A stretch of DNA of 64,000 bases, taken from the NCBI RefSeq assembly GCF_002874965.1, contig NZ_CP025624.1:1240001-1304000 (forward strand), in the 5' to 3' direction. The position numbers were made by a program, and so were the translations under genes. The notes beneath the pieces were generated by a model. The model saw nothing but the letters and a program-made list of their open reading frames with translations, was not told where the DNA came from and made no database searches. Position 1 is the first letter of the stretch, and each line of letters opens with the position of its first letter. This DNA comes from Pseudomonas sp. NC02 (lineage in GTDB: Bacteria; Pseudomonadota; Gammaproteobacteria; Pseudomonadales; Pseudomonadaceae). Positions 56,719 to 64,000 of this stretch are shown piece after piece.

Positions 56719-58206
56719 TTAAAGATGCTGGCCGTGGCGCGCCATGATGTGCCGCACCACGCTGTAGTCCTGTAGCGAATCGCTGGACAGATCTTTGCCA
56801 TACCCCGAGCGCTTCAAGCCGCCGTGGGGCATTTCGCTGACCAGCATGAAATGACTGTTGATCCAGGTGCAGCCGTATTGCAGGCGCGACGCCACTTGCA
56901 TCGCCTTGTCCAGATTCTGGGTCCACACGGAGGAGGCCAGGCCGTATTCCGAGTCGTTGGCCCAGTCCACCGCCTGTTCCAGCTCGTCGAAGCGGGTCAC
57001 GGTGACCACCGGGCCGAACACTTCGCGCTGCACGATTTCATCATTCTGTTTACAACCGGCCAGCAAGGTTGGCTGGTAGAAGAAGCCAGCACCGGAATGC
57101 ACGGCGGCGCCGGTGATGCGTTCGATATGCGGCTGGCCGAGGGCGCGTTCGACAAAACTGGCGACGCGGTCGCGCTGGCGGGTGCTGATCAGCGGGCCGA
57201 GTTCGTTGTCGGCATCGCGCTTGCCGGCAAACCGCAGGCTGCTGACGGCGGCGCCGAGCTCGGCCACCAATTTGTCGTGGATGCCGGCCTGGGCGTAGAT
57301 GCGGCACGCGGCGGTGCAGTCCTGGCCGGCGTTGTAGTAACCGTAGGCGCGCACGCCTTCGACCACGGCTTGCAGATCGGCGTCGTTGCACACGATCACC
57401 GGGGCCTTGCCGCCCAGCTCCAGGTGCGTGCGCTTGAGTGTCTTGGAGGCGGCCTGGAGGATCTTCTGCCCGGTGACGATATCGCCGGTCAACGAGACCA
57501 TGCGCACCTTCGGGTGGCTGACCAAATGGCTGCCGACCCCTTCGCCGCCGCCACACAGGATGTTGATCACCCCGCGCGGCAACAACTGGCTCAGTACGGG
57601 CGCCAGGGCCAGGATCGACAGCGGGGTATGTTCCGACGGCTTGAACACCAGGGTATTACCGGCCGCCAGGGCCGGGGCGATTTTCCAGGCGGCCATCATC
57701 AGCGGGTAATTCCACGGCGCAATGGAGGCCACCACGCCGATAGGATCGCGACGCACCATGCTGGTGTAGCCCGGCAGGTATTCACCGCTCAGTTGCCCGG
57801 TCTGGCAGCGCACGGCGCCGGCGAAGAAACGGAACACATCGACGGTTGCGCTCAAATCGTCCTGACGTGCCAGGTGCAGCGGCTTGCCGCAATTTAGCGA
57901 TTCCAGGCGGGCGAGATAGTCGGCTTGTTTTTCGATTGTCTCGGCGATGCCCAGGAGAATGTTCGAACGCTGCTGGGGCGTGGTCCGCGACCAACCGGCA
58001 AAGGCCCGGTGGGCGGCGAGGATTGCGGCTTCGACCTGCTCGGTACTGGCTTCGGCGATATGGGTGAGGATTTCACCGGTGGCCGGGTTGATGATCGGCT
58101 CGACAAACCCCTGGCCCGGGACCAGTTCGCCGTCGATCAGCAACGCAGTGAGCAGCGGTGTGGGCGCGCCAGACATTTTTCGCGATCTCTTTTCTTGTGT
58201 GGTCAT
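56719..58206 (-). CDS. Second aminobutyraldehyde-type dehydrogenase
   Basis: 495 residues (an ATG at 58176 would give 485 and begin MSGAPTPLL; the ribosome binding site does not decide). Catalytic Cys297 ([10 protein letters not shown]) and Glu263 (LELGGKAP) are present. It is clearly a paralogue of the protein at 50947-52371, sharing [21 protein letters not shown] and the [22 protein letters not shown]-terminal region. Two such enzymes flank the importer, perhaps one for 4-aminobutanal and one for 3-aminopropanal, which SpdH can also make. That split is a guess. Confidence 0.88.
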   Translation of the reverse strand: MTTQEKRSRKMSGAPTPLLTALLIDGELVPGQGFVEPIINPATGEILTHIAEASTEQVEAAILAAHRAFAGWSRTTPQQRSNILLGIAETIEKQADYLARLESLNCGKPLHLARQDDLSATVDVFRFFAGAVRCQTGQLSGEYLPGYTSMVRRDPIGVVASIAPWNYPLMMAAWKIAPALAAGNTLVFKPSEHTPLSILALAPVLSQLLPRGVINILCGGGEGVGSHLVSHPKVRMVSLTGDIVTGQKILQAASKTLKRTHLELGGKAPVIVCNDADLQAVVEGVRAYGYYNAGQDCTAACRIYAQAGIHDKLVAELGAAVSSLRFAGKRDADNELGPLISTRQRDRVASFVERALGQPHIERITGAAVHSGAGFFYQPTLLAGCKQNDEIVQREVFGPVVTVTRFDELEQAVDWANDSEYGLASSVWTQNLDKAMQVASRLQYGCTWINSHFMLVSEMPHGGLKRSGYGKDLSSDSLQDYSVVRHIMARHGQHL

Positions 58207-58309
58207 GGCTGTTCTCGTGCGAGGCGCCTGACCTTCTCTTATGGGATGAGCAGAGACTAGAGGTCAGGCGCGAGGTCAACAAATACTAAATACTGAAAGC
58301 AGCATTCGA

Positions 58310-59221
58310 TTAAATAGATGGCTTGCGTGGGTGGGGCTGTTCGCGGGCCACCGTCAGGAATGGGTCCACCAGCGCCGGGCGCGCCGTGCCCCGGCGCCAG
58401 GCCAGGCCCACGTCGAGGGTCTGGCTGAGGTCGGCAATCGGCCGTGCCTCGATGATGTCGCCTTCCAGGGACCAGGGGCGGTAGGTCATGTCCGGCTGGA
58501 TCGACACGCCCAGGCCGGCGGCGACCAGGCTTCGCACGGCTTCCGTCGAGGCGGTGCGCAAGGTGACGCGAGGTTGCAGCCCGGCGCCGGTCCACATGCG
58601 TTGGGCGTTGTGGCCCATTTCGTCGACGTTCAGTTGAATCAGCGGCTCGCGCGCCACATCCGCCAGGTTGATGCTGTCGTGTTCCAGCAGCGGGTGCTGG
58701 GCCGGCAGCCATAAACGGTGGGGCGAGTGGGTGAGCACTTCGGTTTGCAGGGCGTGGCGGTCTTCGAGGTTGGAGAGGATCAGCACGCCGACGTCGATTT
58801 CACCGCTGACCAGCAGGTGTTCGATGTAGGGGCGTTCGTCCTCCATCACGCGGATTTCGACATTGGGGTAGGCGCGCTGGAAGCGGGTAAGCAAGTCCGC
58901 CAGGTAGTAGCCGGCGACCAGGCTGGTCACGCCGATGATCAACTGCCCGGCCACCTGGTCGGTGCTCTGTTGCAGGCTGCGCTTGGCGTTGTCGACGGTG
59001 GCGAGGATGAGGTGCGCCTGGCGCAGGAACTGGTGGCCCTGGTGGGTCAGGGTCATGCCCTTGGCGTGGCGGTTGAACAGGTTGACGCCGATTTCCTGTT
59101 CCAGTTGCTGGATCGCCAGGGTCAGGGTGGACTGGGAGATGAAGGCGGTCTGGGCAGCGGCGGAGATCGAGCCGGTCTCGGCCACGGCGATGAAGTGACG
59201 GATCTGACGCAAGGTCATCAT
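58310..59221 (-). CDS. LysR-type transcriptional regulator
   Basis: 303 residues: winged helix-turn-helix in residues 1-60 (LRQIRHFIAVAETGSISAAAQ, SQSTLTLAIQQLE) and a LysR substrate domain in residues about 90-295. It is encoded just upstream of the polyamine block on the same strand, 104 bp from the aldehyde dehydrogenase gene, so it may be its regulator. The effector is unknown. LysR genes are more often divergent from their targets, so the link is not certain. Confidence 0.88.
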   Translation of the reverse strand: MMTLRQIRHFIAVAETGSISAAAQTAFISQSTLTLAIQQLEQEIGVNLFNRHAKGMTLTHQGHQFLRQAHLILATVDNAKRSLQQSTDQVAGQLIIGVTSLVAGYYLADLLTRFQRAYPNVEIRVMEDERPYIEHLLVSGEIDVGVLILSNLEDRHALQTEVLTHSPHRLWLPAQHPLLEHDSINLADVAREPLIQLNVDEMGHNAQRMWTGAGLQPRVTLRTASTEAVRSLVAAGLGVSIQPDMTYRPWSLEGDIIEARPIADLSQTLDVGLAWRRGTARPALVDPFLTVAREQPHPRKPSI

Positions 59222-59389
59222 GCTGGAATTACCAGTGGGGTGTTTTTATAGATTTGTTCGAGTGTATATCGTTTTAATTGAGGGGTAAGCGCGTTACATC
59301 TGGAAGCACTCTAGATCGGGGGTTTTTGGCACTTAGTTTTACGCTGGGGGCCTATTGGTCCTGTGAACTTGAGTTTCTGGAGGTTGTGA

Positions 59390-60103
59390 ATGAATACCCG
59401 TGGATTGCTCGATCAACTGCTCAAATCCGGCCAGGACATGTTGCAGAACAAGGCTGGCGGGCAGCGCAAGTCAGATGACAAGGGTGCCCTTGGCGGACTG
59501 CTGGGTGGCGGCGGGTTGGGTAGCTTGCTTGGCGGTGCCGGTGGTGGGGCCCTCGCGGCCGGCGCCATGGGTCTGTTGCTGGGCAACAAGAAGGCCCGCA
59601 AGTTTGGCGGCAAGGCGCTGACCTATGGCGGGTTGGCTGCTTTGGGGGTGATTGCCTACAAGGCCTACGGTAATTGGCAGGCGCAGCAGGCCAGTGCGCC
59701 TCAAGGGGAGCCGCAGACCATTGATCGGTTGCCACCGGCCCAGGTCGAGCAGCACAGCCAGGGGATTTTGAAGGCGCTGGTGGCTGCGGCCAAAGCTGAC
59801 GGGCATGTGGATGAGCGTGAGCGGGCGTTGATCGAAGGGGAGTTTGTGAAGCTGGATAACGATCGTGAGTTGCAGCAGTGGTTGCATGCCGAGCTGAACA
59901 AGCCGCTGGATCCGGCAGATGTGGCTCGGGCTGCCAGTACTCCGGAGTTGGCTGCCGAGATGTATATCGCCAGTGTGATGTTGGTGGATGAGGAGAACTT
60001 CATGGAGAAGGCTTACCTCGATGAGTTGGCGCGGCAGCTTAAGTTGGAGCCGGGGTTGAAGGCTGAACTGGAGAAGCAGGTGCGGCAGGCTGAGGTGGTT
60101 TGA
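59390..60103 (+). CDS. DUF533/TerB-like protein (YebE type)
   Basis: 237 residues. Residues 1-30 are soluble, 35-85 a glycine-rich membrane segment (GGLLGGGGLGSLLGGAGGG, ALAAGAMGLLLGN), and 115-235 a TerB-like helical domain (GILKALVAAAKADGHVDERE, EFVKLDNDRE), where acidic residues could bind a metal. E. coli YebE is induced by envelope stress; the function is unknown. Start ATG at 59390 with GGAGG upstream. The 168-bp gap to the divergent LysR gene holds its promoter. Confidence 0.85.
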   Translation: MNTRGLLDQLLKSGQDMLQNKAGGQRKSDDKGALGGLLGGGGLGSLLGGAGGGALAAGAMGLLLGNKKARKFGGKALTYGGLAALGVIAYKAYGNWQAQQASAPQGEPQTIDRLPPAQVEQHSQGILKALVAAAKADGHVDERERALIEGEFVKLDNDRELQQWLHAELNKPLDPADVARAASTPELAAEMYIASVMLVDEENFMEKAYLDELARQLKLEPGLKAELEKQVRQAEVV

Positions 60104-60110
60104 TTGTGTA

Positions 60111-60621
60111 CATATCCGTTTCTGCGGTAACGGCTACTTATGGTAAAAGCAAAGACCAGAACGAAAGCAGAGCCGCTTTTCTGTAGGAGCTGGCTTGCCG
60201 GCGATGCAGGCACCTCGGTCTTCCAGACACACCGAGGTGATGCCATCGCCGGCAAGCCAGCTCCTACAGTGGACCGTGCCCGCTTTAGCTTTTGATTTGG
60301 CTTTTAAACACTCAAGCCGGCCGGTAGGCCGCTGTGCTCTTGATCTGCTTTTGATCTTGATCTTGGGCGCCCCGTTAAACCACGCTGGCCGAACGCAGGC
60401 TTTGGAGCGTGGGTAACCTGGCAGGACGCCAGGTTAGCCGTCCTGGGCCAAGGATGGCCCATGACGGCGGCCCACGGTCCAAAGCCGGAGTGAGGGCACA
60501 CCGAGCCTAAGCGAGGTGCCGAGTGGTGGGGCAAGAGCGTTTTGCTTACTTTTGCGCTGTTCAAAAGTGAGCCGCTGTAAGAGCGGAACCAATAGCAGCC
60601 GTTACCGCAGCAACGGATATG
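60111..60621. mobile_element. MITE-like element with 33-bp terminal inverted repeats
   Basis: Left end CATATCCGTT-T-CTGCGGTAAC... at 60111-60143 and right end at 60589-60621 are inverted copies with 4 mismatches in 33 bp. No transposase is encoded. The inside holds a palindromic repeat (60181-60269), a hairpin CTTACTTTT/AAAAGTGAG (about 60544-60571) and no convincing gene. No target-site duplication is evident. It fills most of the 635-bp gap between the DUF533 gene and wspA. Confidence 0.65.
60181..60269. repeat. Inverted repeat, CTGTAGGAGCTGGCTTGCC family
   Basis: CTGTAGGAGCTGGCTTGCCG and its exact reverse complement enclose ACCGAGGTGAT-type inner arms. A common Pseudomonas REPIN type, here nested inside the 511-bp element. 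Confidence 0.88.
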
Positions 60622-60738
60622 CCCCCCCAAGAAAACTTTCCTCCCCCGAGCGTGACCCAGATCCCACAAGCCGTTGATTAATGATGGCATCCGCTCAGCT
60701 ATACTCCTCTCCATTTGAATGGCCCTTGAGGAATTACT

Positions 60739-62361
60739 GTGAAGAACTGGACCTTGCGCCAACGGATTTTGGCGAGCTTTGCGGTCATCATCGCGATCAT
60801 GCTGCTGATGGTAGTGGTCTCGTATTCACGCCTGTTGAAGATCGAGGCCGGCGAAGAGTCAGTCCGCGATGACGCAGTCCCCGGGGTCTACCTAAGCTCC
60901 ATGATCCGCAGCGCATGGGTCGACAGCTACCTCGACACCCTCGACATCATCGGCCTGCGCAAAGACAAGACACTCACCGAAGCCGACAAGGCCGACTACA
61001 AGTCCTTCGAAGCGCGCATCATCACGCAAATGGCCAATTACAAGGCAACTATCAACGGCGCTGAGGATCAGGCCGAGTTCGATAAGTTCGAAGCCCTGCA
61101 CCAGGCCTACAACAAGGCTTTGGCCGCAGTCACTGAAAACCTGCAACGCAGTGACGTCGCCGCCGCCCGCAAAGTGTTCGACGAAGAGCTGACCCCGACC
61201 TGGACCGCAGGCCGCATGAAGCTCAACGACATCATCACCGAAAACAAAAACGTCGCGGACCGCGCCACCAACGCTATCGACGACGCCGTGTCCGCTGCAA
61301 AAATCAGCATGGGCGTCTCGCTGATCCTCGCGATCCTCGCCGCTGGCCTCTGCGGCCTGCTGCTGATGCGCGCGATCATGGCGCCGATGAAACGCATCGT
61401 CGACATCCTCGAAACCATGCGCACCGGCGACTTGAGCAAACGCCTGAACCTCGAACGCAAGGACGAATTCGGCGCAGTAGAGACCGGCTTCAACGACATG
61501 ATGACCGAGCTCACCGCCCTGGTGTCCCAGGCACAGCGCTCTTCGGTACAGGTCACTACCTCGGTCACCGAGATTGCCGCGACTTCCAAGCAACAACAGG
61601 CCACGGCCACTGAAACCGCCGCGACGACCACCGAGATCGGCGCTACTTCGCGGGAGATCGCTGCTACTTCCAAGGACTTGGTCCGTACCATGACCGAAGT
61701 CTCCACCGCCGCCGACCAGGCCTCGGTGGCCGCCGGCTCCGGCCAGCAAGGCCTGGCGCGCATGGAAGAAACCATGCACTCGGTGATGGGCGCGGCCGAC
61801 CTGGTGAACGCCAAGCTGGCGATCCTCAATGAGAAGGCCGGCAACATCAACCAGGTGGTGGTGACCATCGTCAAGGTCGCCGACCAGACCAACCTGTTGT
61901 CCCTCAACGCTGCCATCGAGGCCGAGAAGGCCGGTGAGTACGGTCGCGGGTTTGCCGTGGTAGCCACCGAAGTGCGGCGCCTGGCCGACCAGACCGCCGT
62001 GGCCACCTACGACATCGAGCAGATGGTGCGCGAGATCCAGTCGGCGGTGTCGGCCGGGGTGATGGGCATGGACAAGTTCTCTGAAGAAGTGCGCCGTGGC
62101 ATGTTCGAGGTGCAGCAGGTGGGCGAGCAGCTGTCGCAGATCATCCATCAGGTGCAGGCCCTGGCGCCACGGGTGTTGATGGTCAACGAAGGCATGCAGG
62201 CCCAGGCCACCGGCGCCGAGCAGATCAACCATGCGCTGGTGCAGTTGGGCGATGCCAGCAGCCAGACCGTGGAGTCCCTGCGTCAGGCCAGCTTTGCCAT
62301 CGACGAGCTGAGCCAGGTCGCCGTTGGCCTGCGCAGCGGCGTGTCGCGTTTTAAAGTCTGA
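60739..62361 (+). CDS. wspA: Wsp chemoreceptor-like signal transducer
   Basis: 540 residues, GTG start with GAGGA 6 nt before it. A methyl-accepting protein: helix 1 (residues about 10-30), a periplasmic four-helix sensor (about 35-190), helix 2 (about 190-212), HAMP (about 213-265), then a long coiled-coil signalling domain with the tip [40 protein letters not shown] (residues about 374-413; key tip Glu and Arg present). The [18 protein letters not shown] tip is the WspA form. It senses surface contact and, through WspE and WspR, raises c-di-GMP. wspB and wspC follow with 1-bp overlaps. Confidence 0.96.
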   Translation: MKNWTLRQRILASFAVIIAIMLLMVVVSYSRLLKIEAGEESVRDDAVPGVYLSSMIRSAWVDSYLDTLDIIGLRKDKTLTEADKADYKSFEARIITQMANYKATINGAEDQAEFDKFEALHQAYNKALAAVTENLQRSDVAAARKVFDEELTPTWTAGRMKLNDIITENKNVADRATNAIDDAVSAAKISMGVSLILAILAAGLCGLLLMRAIMAPMKRIVDILETMRTGDLSKRLNLERKDEFGAVETGFNDMMTELTALVSQAQRSSVQVTTSVTEIAATSKQQQATATETAATTTEIGATSREIAATSKDLVRTMTEVSTAADQASVAAGSGQQGLARMEETMHSVMGAADLVNAKLAILNEKAGNINQVVVTIVKVADQTNLLSLNAAIEAEKAGEYGRGFAVVATEVRRLADQTAVATYDIEQMVREIQSAVSAGVMGMDKFSEEVRRGMFEVQQVGEQLSQIIHQVQALAPRVLMVNEGMQAQATGAEQINHALVQLGDASSQTVESLRQASFAIDELSQVAVGLRSGVSRFKV

Positions 62362-62873
62362 TGAACGACCTCGCGGCTAAACGCGGTGCCGTTGCGGCAG
62401 TGAAGAAAGCACTGTTTTTGGTGTTTCACATCGGTAATGAACGGTATGCCCTCAAGGCCACGGAAGTGGCCGAGGTGCTGCCGCGCCTGCCGCTCAAGCC
62501 CATTGCCCATGCGCCTGCGTGGGTCGCCGGGATCTTTGCCCATCGCGGGGCAATGGTGCCGGTGATCGATCTCAGTGCCTTGACCTTCGGTACGCCGGCC
62601 CAGGCCCGCACCAGCACGCGCCTGGTGTTGGTCAATTATCAGCCGGATGCACTCACTCCGGCACGCTGGCTGGGGCTGATCCTCGAACAGGCCACCGATA
62701 CCCTGCGCTGTGACCCGGCGGAGTTCCAGCCCTACGGCCTGGACAACCGCCAGGCCCGTTACCTGGGCCCGGTGCGCGAAGACGAGCGTGGCTTGATGCA
62801 GTGGATCGGCGTGGCGGACCTGCTGACGGCTGACGTGCAGGCGCTGCTGTTTGCCGCGGGCGAGGAGGGTTGA
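62361..62873 (+). CDS. wspB: CheW-like coupling protein of the Wsp system
   Basis: 170 residues. CheW beta-barrel sequence (FLVFHIGNERYALKATEVAEVLP, HAPAWVAGIFAHRGAMVPVIDL). It links WspA to the kinase WspE. The start overlaps the wspA stop (TGATG at 62359-62363), and its own stop overlaps the wspC start in the same way, so the three are translated together. P. fluorescens and P. aeruginosa have two CheW-like proteins in the operon, WspB and WspD; this is the first. Confidence 0.94.
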   Translation: MNDLAAKRGAVAAVKKALFLVFHIGNERYALKATEVAEVLPRLPLKPIAHAPAWVAGIFAHRGAMVPVIDLSALTFGTPAQARTSTRLVLVNYQPDALTPARWLGLILEQATDTLRCDPAEFQPYGLDNRQARYLGPVREDERGLMQWIGVADLLTADVQALLFAAGEEG

Positions 62874-64000
62874 TGAGCAGTGATCAACGCTTCTTCGACT
62901 TCCTTAAGGAGCGCATTGGCCTGGACGTTGCCTCGGTGGGCGAAGCGATCATCGAGCGTGCCGTACGCCAGCGCAGCATGGCGCTCAGCGCGCAGACCGC
63001 CGATCAATACTGGCAGCAATTGCAGGCCTCCACCGACGAACAGCAAGCGCTGATCGAAGCGGTGATCGTCCCCGAAACCTGGTTTTTCCGTTACCCCGAA
63101 TCCTTCGCCACCCTGGGTCGGCTGGCGGTCACCCGCCTGGCCGAAATCAAGCAGATGCGCGCCCTGCGGATCCTCAGCCTGCCGTGTTCCACCGGCGAAG
63201 AACCCTATTCGATTGCCATGGCCTTGCTCGACGCCGGGCTGGCACCGCATCAGTTCAAGGTGCAGGGCATGGACGTCAGCCCGCTGTCGGTGGAGCGCGC
63301 CCGCCGTGGGGTGTACGGCAAGAATTCGTTTCGCGGCCAGGACCTCGAGTTCCGCGATCGCCACTTCACCGATCAAACCGACGGCTACCGGATTGCCGAC
63401 CGGGTACGCGAACAAGTGCGCCTGCAGGTGGGCAACCTGCTGGACCCCACGCTGCTGGCCAACGAGCCCACCTACGATTTTGTGTTCTGCCGCAACCTGC
63501 TGATCTACTTCGACCAGCCGACCCAGAAGCAGGTGTTTGAAGTGCTCAAGGGCCTGACCCATGTCGACGGCGTGCTGTTTATCGGTCCTGCCGAAGGCAG
63601 CCTGCTGGGGCGCCTGGGCATGCGTTCGATTGGCGTGCCGCAGTCGTTTGCCTTCAGCCGGCATGCGGAGCCCGCGCCTGAACCGGTATTTGTGCCGATG
63701 CCCGCGCCGATTCCTCAGCGCAGTGCCGCGCCTATCCCGACCAGGCCCCGGCCATTCAGCACCGTCAGTGCCCAAGTGGTACCGATCAAGCCGCCGCCCC
63801 CGCAGTCGGACGCCGCCGATCTGCTCAGTCAGATTGCGACCCTGGCCAATGAAGGCAAGAGCCTGGAAGCCCGTGCTGCCTGCGAGCGTTATTTGCAGAG
63901 CCATCCGCCGGCGGCCCAGGTGTTTTATTGGCTGGGCCTGCTCAGCGATGTGGCCGGCAGCGCCCTGGAAGCCCAGGGTTATTACAGAAAAGCCTTGTAC
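62873..64000 (+). CDS. wspC: CheR-type methyltransferase of the Wsp system, 5' part
   Basis: Starts at the ATG overlapping the wspB stop and runs open to the last base; 376 residues visible. Residues 1 to about 75 are the CheR N-terminal helices (RFFDFLKERIGLDVASVG), residues about 80-265 the SAM-dependent domain (PETWFFRYPESF, LPCSTGEEPYSIAMAL, FVFCRNLLIYFDQP). After a Pro-rich linker (about 268-310) come TPR-like helices (residues about 320-376, EGKSLEARAACERYLQSHPP). It methylates WspA glutamates, raising signalling. The expected full length is about 420 residues, so roughly 45 are missing beyond the window. Confidence 0.95.
   Translation, partial: MSSDQRFFDFLKERIGLDVASVGEAIIERAVRQRSMALSAQTADQYWQQLQASTDEQQALIEAVIVPETWFFRYPESFATLGRLAVTRLAEIKQMRALRILSLPCSTGEEPYSIAMALLDAGLAPHQFKVQGMDVSPLSVERARRGVYGKNSFRGQDLEFRDRHFTDQTDGYRIADRVREQVRLQVGNLLDPTLLANEPTYDFVFCRNLLIYFDQPTQKQVFEVLKGLTHVDGVLFIGPAEGSLLGRLGMRSIGVPQSFAFSRHAEPAPEPVFVPMPAPIPQRSAAPIPTRPRPFSTVSAQVVPIKPPPPQSDAADLLSQIATLANEGKSLEARAACERYLQSHPPAAQVFYWLGLLSDVAGSALEAQGYYRKALY

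Noticed and set aside
60304..60762. Reading frame of about 150 codons in the gap before wspA
   Set aside because: It runs across the MITE-like element and its inverted repeat, overlaps the wspA start and shows no domain.

Overview
The window reads as chromosomal core genome of a Pseudomonas of the fluorescens group. This rests on the high G+C, on protein sequences typical of the genus (PurL, MltF, SpdH, WspA, XerD, DsbC), on gene order I recall from P. aeruginosa (mltF-purL-nagEF-nagA-nagR, and xerD-dsbC-hom-thrC), and on many REP/REPIN palindromes of the kind that fill P. fluorescens intergenic regions. I see no prophage, integron, CRISPR array, insertion sequence with a transposase, tRNA or rRNA. 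The only mobile-looking item is a 511-bp MITE-like element at 60111-60621.

Layout. 1-1846: 3' end of a multidomain PTS enzyme I and a small EIIB-like protein without its cysteine. 1984-7944: mltF, divergent purL and a small NIF3/YqfO-like protein. 8124-15279 (minus strand): the N-acetylglucosamine operon nagR-nagA-nagB-II-nagF-nagE, with a candidate NagR operator inside the promoter spacer at 15332-15360. 15543-18794: L,D-transpeptidase, two Nudix hydrolases, gamma carbonic anhydrase, DUF1289 and a VUT-family membrane protein. 18864-23767: purT, an MHS-type MFS transporter, a CorC/HlyC-type CBS protein and a CcsA-like cytochrome assembly protein. 24002-27572: ffh, then rpsP-rimM-trmD-rplS. 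27935-32625: xerD, dsbC, hom, thrC.

32735-38256 is a RocS1/RocR/RocA1 (SadARS)-like signalling locus: a BvgS-type hybrid kinase, a REC-EAL regulator whose EAL domain has lost key catalytic residues, and a NarL-type regulator. 38407-39353 holds a small membrane protein, a DUF3509 gene behind an AlgU-like promoter, and a candidate small RNA (about 39245-39353) with its own AlgU-like promoter and terminator. 39366-46881 carries a TIGR02285-type periplasmic protein, a CaiB/BaiF CoA-transferase, YaeQ, recJ, an Old Yellow Enzyme, a P-loop kinase, a GNAT acetyltransferase and a small basic protein.

46927-59221 (minus strand): opgD, then a polyamine block consisting of spermidine dehydrogenase, two aminobutyraldehyde-type dehydrogenases, a complete spermidine/putrescine-type ABC importer and a LysR regulator. 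This could import polyamines, cleave them and oxidise the resulting aminoaldehydes. 59390-60103: DUF533/TerB protein. 60739-64000: wspA, wspB and the start of wspC, the front of the Wsp surface-sensing operon, with the MITE-like element just upstream.

Most of the window is ordinary and well understood. The observations most worth a second look are the candidate AlgU-dependent small RNA, the degenerate EAL domain of the RocR-like regulator, the NagR operator arrangement, the 511-bp inverted-repeat element upstream of wspA, and two separate EIIB-like domains that have both replaced the phosphocysteine by alanine.
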